This document shows positions 16,328 through 24,201 of a stretch of 64,000 nucleotides of DNA, piece by piece. Position 1 is the stretch's first letter. Each line of letters opens with the position of its first letter. Under the pieces are notes generated by a model, which was given only the letters and a program-made list of their open reading frames with translations, searched no databases and was not told where the DNA came from. This stretch comes from JAVBLP01 sp031553505 (GTDB taxonomy: Bacteria; Elusimicrobiota; Endomicrobiia; Endomicrobiales; Endomicrobiaceae), in the NCBI GenBank assembly GCA_031553505.1, contig JAVBLP010000007.1, positions 1-64,000 on the forward strand, written 5' to 3'. Made by a program: the position numbers and the translations under genes.

Positions 16328-16897
16328 ATGGTTAAAAGTGATAAATGGATAATTGAAAACGCTCTTGAGAAAAAAATTATAGAGCCGTTTGAACCAGGCC
16401 AGGTTAAGCAGGTTGACGGAAAAGGCGTTATATCTTTCGGTACGTCTTCATATGGCTATGATATGCGTTTATCTGATGAGTTTATGGTATTGAGAGATCA
16501 TGACGGCAAAGCCATTTTAGACCCTAAACAATCCGCAGACATATTATTTGAACCCGTAAAAGTGAAAGACCATATAATAATCGCTCCGAATTCAATAGTT
16601 TTAGGCAAAACCATAGAATATTTCAGGATACCGAGGGATGTAGTAACGATAGCCTTCGGCAAATCCACATATGCGCGCTGCGGTATTTTCGTAAATGTCA
16701 CGCCTTTTGAACCGGAGTGGGAAGGATATGTCACTCTTTCTATAGCAAATACTACTTCACATCCTGTGAAAGTTTACGCTAATGAAGGCATAGCGCAGGT
16801 ACTCTTTTTAGGCGCAAATGAAATATGCGAAACTTCTTACGCCGACAGAAAGGGCAAATACCAGGCGCAAAAAAACATAACTTCAGCTAAAATTTGA
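16328..16897 (+). CDS. dcd: dCTP deaminase
   Basis: Converts dCTP to dUTP, supplying dUMP for ThyX. Trimer-forming dUTPase-fold protein of 189 residues. The motifs GTSSYGYDMRLSDEF, FGKSTYARCGIFVNVTP, EPEWEGYVTLSIANTT and YANEGIAQVLFL are as in classical Dcd. It resembles the monofunctional enzyme more than the bifunctional dCTP deaminase/dUTPase, but the distinction is hard by eye. Together with nrdR-nrdJ it forms a DNA-precursor block. Confidence 0.95.
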   Translation: MVKSDKWIIENALEKKIIEPFEPGQVKQVDGKGVISFGTSSYGYDMRLSDEFMVLRDHDGKAILDPKQSADILFEPVKVKDHIIIAPNSIVLGKTIEYFRIPRDVVTIAFGKSTYARCGIFVNVTPFEPEWEGYVTLSIANTTSHPVKVYANEGIAQVLFLGANEICETSYADRKGKYQAQKNITSAKI

Positions 16898-16941
16898 TAT
16901 AATGTGCAGATCAGGCGCAAAAAATAGAAAAGGGAGTAAAA

Positions 16942-17298
16942 ATGGAATTTTTCAAAAAATTTTTTGTAGATGTCATTAAGAATCAGTATGCGGATTTCTC
17001 GGGCCGCGCTACAAGGTCGCAGTATTGGTATTTCATATTGTTCACTCTTCTTATCGGCATCGTTTTCCAGATGCTTGCGGGTATTTTGGGAGATTTCGGA
17101 ACAGTTATAATGATTATTTACTGGCTTATTGTATTGGCAATTTTTATTCCTTCAATCGCAATCACTGCCCGCAGGCTTCATGACACAAACCGCAGCGGCT
17201 GGTGGCAGCTTATAGCTTTTGTTCCTTTCATCGGCGCGATAGTACTTATCATTTTCTTGGTATTACCTCCGGTAGAGCAGAACAAATACAATAAATAA
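16942..17298 (+). CDS. DUF805 small membrane protein
   Basis: 118 residues with three to four hydrophobic helices. The YADFSGRATRSQYWYFILF entry and ARRLHDTNRSGWW segment are hallmarks of the DUF805 family (YhaH/YhaI-like inner membrane proteins of unknown function). It starts behind AAAGGGAG. It stands alone between dcd and guaA and shows no functional link to them. Confidence 0.9.
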   Translation: MEFFKKFFVDVIKNQYADFSGRATRSQYWYFILFTLLIGIVFQMLAGILGDFGTVIMIIYWLIVLAIFIPSIAITARRLHDTNRSGWWQLIAFVPFIGAIVLIIFLVLPPVEQNKYNK

Positions 17299-17346
17299 AC
17301 ATCTTTAGTTTCGAAACAATATTCTCGTCATCTTAAGGAAAAGCAC

Positions 17347-18876
17347 ATGATTTTGATTTTGGATTTCGGTTCGCAGTATACGCAGCTTATTGCAAGACGC
17401 ATCAGGGAAGAAAAAGTTTATTGCGAGATTTACCCAGGCAATAAACCTTTAAAGTCTTTCACGGATTTAAAAGATTTGAAAGGCATAATTCTCTCAGGCG
17501 GGTACGAAAGCGTTTATTCTCAAAACGCTCCGTGGCCTGACCAGAAGATTTGGGAGCTTGGCGTTCCGATTCTTGGAATATGTTACGGTATGCAGCTCAT
17601 TGCCGAGCATTTGGGCGGCAAAGTAAGGCCTTCCAAAAAAAGAGAATTCGGCATAGCTTCCGTAAATGTTTCCTCTTCTTCACAGCTTTTTAAAGGCTTA
17701 AACCCAAAAGAAACGCTGTGGATGAGCCACGGAGACAAACTTTCAAAAATACCAAAAGGCTTTAAAGTAACGGCAAAATCAGAAAACTCCCCTTATGCGG
17801 CAATCGAAAATACCCAAAACAACATATACGGCGTGCAGTTTCACCCCGAAGTAAAACATTCTGTTCACGGAAAGAAAATTCTTAATAATTTCATATTTAA
17901 AATCTGCGGTTCAAAGCCGGATTGGACGATGAAATCTTATATTGTCGATGAGGTTAAAAGGATTAAAAACCAGGTCGGCAAAGGCAAAGTATTGTGCGCG
18001 CTTTCCGGCGGGGTGGATTCTTCCGTTGCGGCGGTTATGCTCCATAAAGCGATAGGCAAACAGCTTGTCTGCGTTTATGTCGACCACGGTTTGCAAAAAC
18101 TTGGGGAGAATGAAAGGGTGAAGCAGATTTTCGGCAAAAAATTCGGCAAAAACCTTATAATGGTTGACGCGAGAAAAACGTTTCTTACCAAACTTAAAGG
18201 CGTGACTGATCCCGAACAAAAAAGAAAAATTATCGGGCATACCTTTATAGAAGTGTTTGATAAGGAATCAAAAAAATTAAAAGGGATAGATTTTCTGCTG
18301 CAAGGCACGATTTATCCTGATATCATAGAAAGCATATCTGTCAAAGGTTCAAAAGTCGCGATAAAAAGCCATCATAATGTCGGCGGACTGCCGCAAAAGA
18401 TGAAAATGAAGTTGGTGGAACCGTTGAAGTTTTTGTTTAAAGACGAAGTCAGGGTTCTCGGAAAAGAATTGGGTATTCCTGATGAAATAATTAACAGGCA
18501 GCCTTTCCCGGGCCCCGGCCTTGCAGTAAGGACGATAGGCGAGATAACGCAGGAAAAACTTGATATTTTAAAGAAAGCCGACTATATAGTGACGGAAGAA
18601 ATAAGAAAAGCCGGACTTTATGAAAAAATATGGCAGTCTTTTGCGATAATTCTTCCGGTAAAAACTGTCGGGGTTATGGGCGACGCCAGGACTTACGAAC
18701 ACGTAATAGTTTTACGCGCCGTTAACTCTGAAGACGCTATGACTGCCGACTGGGTGAAACTGCCTTACGACCTTTTAAGCGCCATATCTTCAAGAATCAT
18801 AAATGAAGTTAAAGGCGCTAACAGGGTAGTCTACGATATTTCTAATAAACCGCCTGCTACTATTGAATGGGAGTGA
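17347..18876 (+). CDS. guaA: GMP synthase (glutamine-hydrolysing)
   Basis: Aminates XMP to GMP. The N-terminal class I amidotransferase has an intact triad: Cys in GICYGMQLIAEHLGG, and His and Glu in GVQFHPEV. The ATP pyrophosphatase domain follows, with the P-loop LSGGVDSSVAAVML near residue 220, and the C-terminal dimerisation domain ends YDISNKPPATIEWE. The 509-residue length is normal. guaB is not in the window. The gap after it holds repeats and no clear terminator. Confidence 0.98.
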   Translation: MILILDFGSQYTQLIARRIREEKVYCEIYPGNKPLKSFTDLKDLKGIILSGGYESVYSQNAPWPDQKIWELGVPILGICYGMQLIAEHLGGKVRPSKKREFGIASVNVSSSSQLFKGLNPKETLWMSHGDKLSKIPKGFKVTAKSENSPYAAIENTQNNIYGVQFHPEVKHSVHGKKILNNFIFKICGSKPDWTMKSYIVDEVKRIKNQVGKGKVLCALSGGVDSSVAAVMLHKAIGKQLVCVYVDHGLQKLGENERVKQIFGKKFGKNLIMVDARKTFLTKLKGVTDPEQKRKIIGHTFIEVFDKESKKLKGIDFLLQGTIYPDIIESISVKGSKVAIKSHHNVGGLPQKMKMKLVEPLKFLFKDEVRVLGKELGIPDEIINRQPFPGPGLAVRTIGEITQEKLDILKKADYIVTEEIRKAGLYEKIWQSFAIILPVKTVGVMGDARTYEHVIVLRAVNSEDAMTADWVKLPYDLLSAISSRIINEVKGANRVVYDISNKPPATIEWE

Positions 18877-18878
18877 AC

Positions 18879-18960
18879 TACAAGTAATAAATAATAAGTA
18901 AGAAACGAAAAAGCTTTTAGTCATTTGAGTTTCTAGTACTTATTACTTGTTACTTATTAA
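18879..18960 (+). repeat. Inverted pair of the AAGTAATAAGTA repeat
   Basis: ACAAGTAATAAATAATAAGTA then AGAAAC (18880-18906) is mirrored by GTTTCT then AGTACTTATTACTTG and TTACTTATTA (18929-18959). The two arms enclose about 22 bases and together fill the guaA-pstS gap, where a Pho box might be expected. I see no clear Pho-box repeats. Confidence 0.55.
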
Positions 18961-18970
18961 TTGATTTTTA

Positions 18971-19846
18971 ATGAAATATATAAAAATATTTTTAGTTTTG
19001 TTTGTTGCCTTTAGCTTGTTTTCCTGCTCAAGGCATAATGAAAGCATCAAAGCAGGGGCCTCTATGCAGATAAAAGGCTCCGATACTATCGTTAATCTTA
19101 TTCAGGTCTGGGCGGAAAGGTTTGTGGCCGATAAACCGGAAACTAATGTCGGCGTTACCGGCGGCGGCTCCGGCACAGGTTTTGCCGCTTTGATAAACCA
19201 TACCTGCGACATAGCGATGTCTTCAAGAGAAATAGAAGACAAAGAAAAAGAATTAGCAGAAAAAAACGATGTAAATCCCGTAGAATTTATAGTAGGACTT
19301 GACGGTCTCGCGATACTTGTAAACAAAAATAATCCCGTAAGCAAACTGACTATTGATCAGTTGCGGGATATTTTTATGGCTAAAATAACCAATTGGAAAG
19401 AAGTCGGCGGAGATGATAAAAAGATTGTAATCCTTTCAAGGGAAAGCAATTCAGGCACGCATATGTTTTTTAAAGAGCACGTCTTAAGGCACGGCAATAA
19501 AAACTCGAAAGACGAGTTTGCGCCGCAGGCTTTAATGATGCCTTCTTCGCAGGCGATATACGATGAGGTTTACCAAAATCCGCACGCCCTAGGTTATGTC
19601 GGCATGGGTTTTATTAATGACGGCATTAAAGCAATTTCCGTTGCCGTAGATTCTAAAAGCGAATATGTTTACCCTACGCCGGATAATGTAATGAGCGGAA
19701 GGTATCCTATTTCCCGTCCTCTTTATCTTTACACAAACGGCCAGCCGAAAGGCACGGTTAAAGAGTTTATAGATTACGCATTGTCGGATGAAGGCCAGAA
19801 AGTGGTTTTAGAAACTGATTTTGTTCCGCTTAAAGGTTTTAAATGA
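18971..19846 (+). CDS. pstS: Phosphate ABC transporter binding lipoprotein PstS
   Basis: Periplasmic phosphate-binding component. A lipoprotein signal ends LFSC, so it is tethered by lipid at Cys19. The mature part starts with QIKGSDTIVNLIQVWAERF and contains GGGSGTGFAALINHTCDIAMSSR, typical of the PstS-2 type. The phosphate-binding loop SRESNSGTH lies in the second lobe. 291 residues. It heads pstS-pstC-pstA-pstB1-pstB2-phoU, and its last 4 bases overlap pstC. Confidence 0.95.
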   Translation: MKYIKIFLVLFVAFSLFSCSRHNESIKAGASMQIKGSDTIVNLIQVWAERFVADKPETNVGVTGGGSGTGFAALINHTCDIAMSSREIEDKEKELAEKNDVNPVEFIVGLDGLAILVNKNNPVSKLTIDQLRDIFMAKITNWKEVGGDDKKIVILSRESNSGTHMFFKEHVLRHGNKNSKDEFAPQALMMPSSQAIYDEVYQNPHALGYVGMGFINDGIKAISVAVDSKSEYVYPTPDNVMSGRYPISRPLYLYTNGQPKGTVKEFIDYALSDEGQKVVLETDFVPLKGFK

Positions 19847-20712
19847 GAAAAACGATAGATACGGTAATTGAAACTATAATATTTATCTGCGGCATACTTG
19901 CCATAGTGTTTGTCGTTTTGATTTTTGGTTTTTTGCTTAAAGAAGGTTTTGCGTTTTTTAAAGACTTTGGAGTTTTAAAGTTTATTACCGGAAAATTCTG
20001 GTATCCCACTTCAGATCCGGCGCAGTTTGGCATTCTTCCTTTAATAGTAGGTTCAATCCTTGTGACATTAGGCGCGTGCGTTATCGCCGTGCCGCTTGGC
20101 GTTATGGCGGCGCTTTATATATCTGAAATTGCCCCTCACGGAGTAAGAGATATTTTAAAGTCGTTTGTGGAGCTTATGGCGGCGATACCAAGCGTAGTAA
20201 TCGGTTTTGTCGGCATGGTAACGCTTGTTCCTCTTGTAAGGACGCTTTTTGACGTTCCGACAGGGCTTACTGCTTTTGCGGGCTCTATAATGCTTGCTTT
20301 TATGGCAATGCCTACCATAGTAACAATTTCCGAAGACGCTATACGTTCAGTCCCGTGGCAATATAAAGAAGGGGCGCTGGCGCTTGGCGCTACAAGATGG
20401 CAGACAATCAGAAGAATAGTTTTAAAAGCCGCAATGCCGGGAATAATTGCCGCGATAATGCTTGGCATCGGCAGGGTTATCGGCGAAACGATGGCTGTTA
20501 TGATGATAACGGGCAATGCCGCGCATATTCCGCATTCAATATTTGAACCTGTCAGAACGATGACTGCGACTATAGCCGCGGAAATGGGAGAAACAGTCAG
20601 GGGCGGAATGCATTACAGGGCATTATTTGCAATAGGCCTTGTGCTTTTTGTAATAACGTTTGTCGTAAATTTTGTCGCTGATTTATTTTTAGGAAAGAGT
20701 AAACGCAAATGA
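19843..20712 (+). CDS. pstC: Phosphate ABC transporter permease PstC
   Basis: Inner-membrane permease, about six helices, 289 residues. The cytoplasmic coupling (EAA) loop KEGALALGATRWQTIRRIVL contacts the ATPase, and the following segment PGIIAAIMLGIGRVIGETMA is characteristic. Its start overlaps the pstS stop and its end overlaps the pstA start, both by four bases (ATGA). Confidence 0.95.
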   Translation: MRKTIDTVIETIIFICGILAIVFVVLIFGFLLKEGFAFFKDFGVLKFITGKFWYPTSDPAQFGILPLIVGSILVTLGACVIAVPLGVMAALYISEIAPHGVRDILKSFVELMAAIPSVVIGFVGMVTLVPLVRTLFDVPTGLTAFAGSIMLAFMAMPTIVTISEDAIRSVPWQYKEGALALGATRWQTIRRIVLKAAMPGIIAAIMLGIGRVIGETMAVMMITGNAAHIPHSIFEPVRTMTATIAAEMGETVRGGMHYRALFAIGLVLFVITFVVNFVADLFLGKSKRK

Positions 20713-21566
20713 TGTTTAAATTAAGCCCGAAATTATCCCAAAAACTTTCATACGCGCTTTTGTTTTTAGCTACAGTTTTGGTTATTACGCCCGTAACCTT
20801 AATCGTTTTTGTTATTATCAAAAACGGCGCATCGGCGATTACTTGGGAATTTTTAACGGCAATGCCTACTGACGGGATGCGCGGCGGCGGAATTTTGCCC
20901 GCAATCCTTGGCACTCTTTCTATAGTTGTCTGCGCTATAGCAATAACGCTGCCGATAGGCGTTTGCGCCGCTATCTATTTAAATGAATATGCTAAAGATA
21001 ACCTTTTAACCAGAATAATAAATCTTGCGATTGTTAACCTTGCCGGAGTGCCTTCCGTAGTTTACGGGCTTTTCGGGCTTGGCATATTTGTCATGTTTTT
21101 TAAACTGGGAGTTTCGATAATAGCAGGCGCCTTAACGCTTTCTATTATGGAACTTCCCGTTATTATAACCACGGCGAGAGGGGCATTAAGGAGCGTGCCT
21201 TATACGTTTAGGGAAGCGAGTTTGTCTCTCGGCGTAAGCCGTTGGCAGACTATACGCCATATAGTTTTGCCTAATGCCTTGCCGGGGATTTTAACCGGAG
21301 CGATATTGAGCATAGCAAGAATTTCCGGCGAGACTGCGCCTATACTTTTTACGGCAGCGGCGTTTTACGTGCCGCATCTGCCCAGCTCAGTTTTTGACCA
21401 GGTTATGGCGCTGCCATACCATTTGTTTATTATCTCAACGCAGATACCTAATATGCCAAAAAATATTATTTTCGGCACCGCGCTTGTGCTTCTTATGATG
21501 GTTTTAACAATGAGCTTAATTGCAATTGTCGCAAGAATATACTTTAGAAAACGCAGAAAATGGTAA
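20709..21566 (+). CDS. pstA: Phosphate ABC transporter permease PstA
   Basis: Second permease half, 285 residues, about six helices. The coupling loop is REASLSLGVSRWQTIRHIVL, followed by PGILTGAILSIARISGETAP. It pairs with PstC to form the channel. The two permeases differ in their coupling loops, which matters because the two ATPases downstream also differ. Confidence 0.95.
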   Translation: MMFKLSPKLSQKLSYALLFLATVLVITPVTLIVFVIIKNGASAITWEFLTAMPTDGMRGGGILPAILGTLSIVVCAIAITLPIGVCAAIYLNEYAKDNLLTRIINLAIVNLAGVPSVVYGLFGLGIFVMFFKLGVSIIAGALTLSIMELPVIITTARGALRSVPYTFREASLSLGVSRWQTIRHIVLPNALPGILTGAILSIARISGETAPILFTAAAFYVPHLPSSVFDQVMALPYHLFIISTQIPNMPKNIIFGTALVLLMMVLTMSLIAIVARIYFRKRRKW

Positions 21567-21568
21567 CA

Positions 21569-21633
21569 GCAAGTAATAAGTAATACAGAATAGTTAACAA
21601 TTTGTTGTTACCCTCTCCCTTGTCAGGGAGAGG
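21569..21633 (+). repeat. Repeat word and CCTCTCCCT hairpin between pstA and pstB1
   Basis: GCAAGTAATAAGTAATAC (21569-21586) is another copy of the dispersed repeat. Then CCTCTCCCT (21612-21620) and AGGGAGAGG (21625-21633) form a perfect 9-bp hairpin with loop TGTC. The 3' arm also contains the purine-rich stretch nearest to the pstB1 starts, so folding could limit pstB1 translation. Similar CCCTCTCCC...GGGAGAGGG hairpins occur as repeats in many genomes. Confidence 0.6.
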
Positions 21634-21657
21634 ATTAAGATGAGGGCGAATAATATA

Positions 21658-22410
21658 ATGGCAGATAAAATAAAGGTAGAAAATTTAAACTGTTTTTACG
21701 GCGGCAAAAGCGTTTTAGAATCGTTAAATATTAACGTAATCGAAAATGAAATCCTTACCATTATAGGCCCCGCAAACAGCGGTAAAACGACATTTCTTAG
21801 AACGCTTAACAGGATGAATGATTTTGACACGAATTATTCGAGAAAAGGCGCTGTCTATCTTGGCGAAGATAATATTTTTCACATGAACATGGAAAAATTG
21901 AGAAAACGAGTCGGAATGCTTTTTGCCATGCCGATACCTTTGCCCATGAGCATATATGAAAATATAGTTTACGCGCCTAAAAGGCTTGGCCTTGCGATGA
22001 GAAAGAGCGAGCAGGATGCGGTTGTGGAGCAAGCGTTAAAAGACGCTTCGTTATGGAACGAAGTAAAAGACAGGCTTAATTCTTCAGCTATGAAACTTTC
22101 CGGAGGGCAGCAACAGAGGCTTTGTATTGCAAGGATACTTGCAATAAACCCGGAAGTTATTTTATTTGACGAGCCGTGTTCCGGACTTGACCCGATATCT
22201 ACTGCAAAAGTCGAAGAATCAATGATTGATTTGAAGAAAAAATATACTATTGTGCTTGTTACAAATAATGTTAAGCAGGCTTCAAGAGTCGGCGACCGTA
22301 CTGCGTTTTTCCTTATGGGCAAACTTATTGAGCTTGATAAGACGGGTACGATGTTTGTTTCGCCGAAAGAAAAGAAGACGGAAGATTATATTACAGGAAG
22401 ATTCGGATAG
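21658..22410 (+). CDS. pstB: Phosphate ABC transporter ATPase PstB1 (degenerate ATP site)
   Basis: ATPase of 250 residues. Walker A is GPANSGKT (37-44), signature LSGGQ is intact (147-151), and Walker B ILFDE ends in Glu172. Two residues needed for hydrolysis in its own site are changed: the Q-loop Gln is Ala90 (GMLFAMPIPLP, where PstB2 has GMVFQRPNPFP), and the H-loop His is Asn203 (VTNN where PstB2 has VTHN). By ABC logic its signature would complete PstB2's good site, while its own site is non-canonical. The start at MADKIKVENLN aligns with PstB2; an in-frame ATG at 21640 adds six residues and is also possible. Confidence 0.93.
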   Translation: MADKIKVENLNCFYGGKSVLESLNINVIENEILTIIGPANSGKTTFLRTLNRMNDFDTNYSRKGAVYLGEDNIFHMNMEKLRKRVGMLFAMPIPLPMSIYENIVYAPKRLGLAMRKSEQDAVVEQALKDASLWNEVKDRLNSSAMKLSGGQQQRLCIARILAINPEVILFDEPCSGLDPISTAKVEESMIDLKKKYTIVLVTNNVKQASRVGDRTAFFLMGKLIELDKTGTMFVSPKEKKTEDYITGRFG

Positions 22411-22501
22411 AAATAAGAGTTTAAAGTTTTGGCTGCGCTTTCGCCGGAAATTTTGAAACCTAACGACACTACGGCAGTAAGAATTTTATTTTGGAGCAGT
22501 G

Positions 22502-23257
22502 ATGGCAAAAATAGAAATAAAAAACTTTAATCTTTATTATACTGATTTTCATGCTTTGAAAAATATCAACATGAATATCGAAGAGAAAAGAATTACCGCT
22601 ATGATAGGCCCGTCCGGCTGCGGCAAATCCACTCTGCTGCGTTCGCTAAACAGGATAAATGATACCATTGAAGGGGTGCGTACGAGCGGTGAAGTAAATA
22701 TCGGCGGGAAAAATATTTACGGCGAAAAAATTGACATAGATAACCTCAGAAGAAATGTAGGAATGGTTTTTCAAAGGCCTAACCCTTTCCCAATTTCTAT
22801 TTATGAAAACGTGGCTTTCGGGTTAAAAGTTAACAGAATTGCTTCTAAAAAAAGCATTATAGACGATACAGTCGAAGAAAGTTTAAAAGCCGTTTTACTC
22901 TGGGACGATATTAAAGACAGATTGAAAAAATCCGCGCTGGATATGACGCTTGAACAGCAGCAGAGGCTTTGCATAGCAAGGGTTATTGCCGTAAAACCCC
23001 AGATAATTCTTCTTGACGAGCCTTGCTCTTCTCTGGACCCTCTTTCAACACAGAGGATAGAAGAACTCATGATTCAGCTGAAAGATACGTACACTATAGT
23101 AATAGTTACCCACAATATGCAGCAGGCTGCAAGAGTTTCGGAAGATACCGCGTTTATGCTTTTGGGCGAATTAATAGAATTTGATAAAACGGAAAAAATA
23201 TTTACGAATCCGTCACAAAAACAGACGGATGATTATGTCTCCGGAAGATTCGGATGA
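22502..23257 (+). CDS. pstB: Phosphate ABC transporter ATPase PstB2 (degenerate signature)
   Basis: Paralogue of PstB1, 251 residues. It has canonical Walker A GPSGCGKS (36-43), Q-loop Gln91, Walker B ending in Glu173 and H-loop His204. The signature that should read LSGGQ is MTLEQ (148-152, bases 22943-22957), while the flanking QQRLCIAR is kept. So PstB2 owns a full hydrolytic site but needs a partner to supply LSGGQ, which PstB1 has. GGAG at 22493-22496 is five bases before the ATG at 22502; an in-frame GTG at 22499 is too close. Confidence 0.93.
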   Translation: MAKIEIKNFNLYYTDFHALKNINMNIEEKRITAMIGPSGCGKSTLLRSLNRINDTIEGVRTSGEVNIGGKNIYGEKIDIDNLRRNVGMVFQRPNPFPISIYENVAFGLKVNRIASKKSIIDDTVEESLKAVLLWDDIKDRLKKSALDMTLEQQQRLCIARVIAVKPQIILLDEPCSSLDPLSTQRIEELMIQLKDTYTIVIVTHNMQQAARVSEDTAFMLLGELIEFDKTEKIFTNPSQKQTDDYVSGRFG

Positions 23258-23276
23258 TATTGGGGACGCTTTGATT

Positions 23277-23301
23277 TGTGTACTTTTTACAGTTGTACAC
23301 A
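23277..23301 (+). other. Inverted repeat TGTGTAC/GTACACA before phoU
   Basis: TGTGTAC (23277-23283) and GTACACA (23295-23301), perfect arms around 11 bases in the 120-base gap between pstB2 and phoU. It may be an operator-like palindrome or an mRNA hairpin. No promoter is evident beside it. Confidence 0.35.
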
Positions 23302-23378
23302 TCGGCGGCGCCAGGGTTGCATAAAAATAAAATGATTCGCGTTTAAACACTGAAAATATTATTAATTTGGGGGAAATA

Positions 23379-24044
23379 ATGAGACATTTTGATATGGAAA
23401 TGAATGATTTAAAAAGCCGCCTTGTTGATATGGCGGGGCTTGTACAGCAGATGATAAAAGCTACTATAGACCAGCTTGTTTTGAGAGACGCTAAACTTTC
23501 AGATACTATTTTCGGACTTGAAAAAGAGGTTAATATACAAGAGATTGTTATTGACGATAAATGCCTTAAGCTTATAGCTTTAAACCAGCCAGTCGGCGCA
23601 GATTTACGGTTTATAACTTCCGCTATGAGAATCAACAGCGACCTGGAAAGAATGGGCGATGAAGCCGTGAATATCAGTGAAATGGCGCTTGATCTTATCA
23701 AATATCCCGAATTAAAGCCTTTGATCGATATTCCAAAAATGGCGGAAGCAGTCCAGCAGATGGTGGAAAACTGTATAAAAGCTTTTAACACAAGCGATGT
23801 TGAGCTTGCCAAAGCGGTGCTTGAAAAAGACGACGAAGTTGATAACCTTAAAGACATGGTTTTTAAGGATTTGAAAGTTTATATGACCAAATCCACAGAT
23901 CCGGATACCATTCAAAGAGCCGTAGATTTGATACTTGTCGCAAGAAGCATAGAAAGAATAGGCGATCACGCAACAAATATCAGCGAAGACGTGATTTTTA
24001 TGGTTCACGGCAAAGATATACGCCATCCCAAAACATTCAAATAA
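23379..24044 (+). CDS. phoU: Phosphate signalling regulator PhoU
   Basis: Links the Pst transporter to PhoR/PhoB-type signalling and restrains uptake. Two repeated three-helix bundles carry the metal-binding helices, seen as MRINSDLERMGDEAVNI and RSIERIGDHATNISE (residues about 84-100 and 185-199). 221 residues. I start at the ATG behind GGGGGAA (23369-23375); the frame is also open from a TTG at 23367, but that overlaps the ribosome site. No phoR/phoB gene is in the window. Confidence 0.95.
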   Translation: MRHFDMEMNDLKSRLVDMAGLVQQMIKATIDQLVLRDAKLSDTIFGLEKEVNIQEIVIDDKCLKLIALNQPVGADLRFITSAMRINSDLERMGDEAVNISEMALDLIKYPELKPLIDIPKMAEAVQQMVENCIKAFNTSDVELAKAVLEKDDEVDNLKDMVFKDLKVYMTKSTDPDTIQRAVDLILVARSIERIGDHATNISEDVIFMVHGKDIRHPKTFK

Positions 24045-24078
24045 CTAAAACGGCAGCTTTTGACTGCTTTTTACCGTC

Positions 24079-24147
24079 TGATTTTTCAACGAGATGGCCG
24101 AATATTTTCGGCCATCTCGTTGTTTTCATTTTCTTGTTGAAAAATCA
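24079..24147 (+). terminator. phoU terminator nested in an outer inverted repeat
   Basis: Inner hairpin: AACGAGATGGCCGAA (24088-24102) and its exact complement 24107-24121 with loop TATT, followed by GTTTTCATTTTC. Outer arms: TGATTTTTCAAC (24079-24090) and GTTGAAAAATCA (24136-24147) are also perfect complements. The 24088-24090 bases belong to both, so two mutually exclusive folds exist. The second outer arm overlaps the purC promoter -35. Confidence 0.8.
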
Positions 24148-24166
24148 ATCAAAAATATTATATAAT
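24137..24166 (+). promoter_or_regulatory. Promoter of the pur-pyr gene train
   Basis: TTGAAA (24137-24142), 18-bp spacer, perfect TATAAT (24161-24166), 35 bases before purC. No purine riboswitch, PurR-like palindrome or PyrR-binding leader is visible in the short leader. Confidence 0.75.
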
Positions 24167-24201
24167 CTCTTAATTCAAATTTATAATAAAAGGAAAGGGT
24201 T

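Noticed and set aside
18877..18970. Pho box before pstS
   Set aside because: The gap is filled by AAGTAATAAGTA repeats and no CTGTCAT-type direct repeats are visible.
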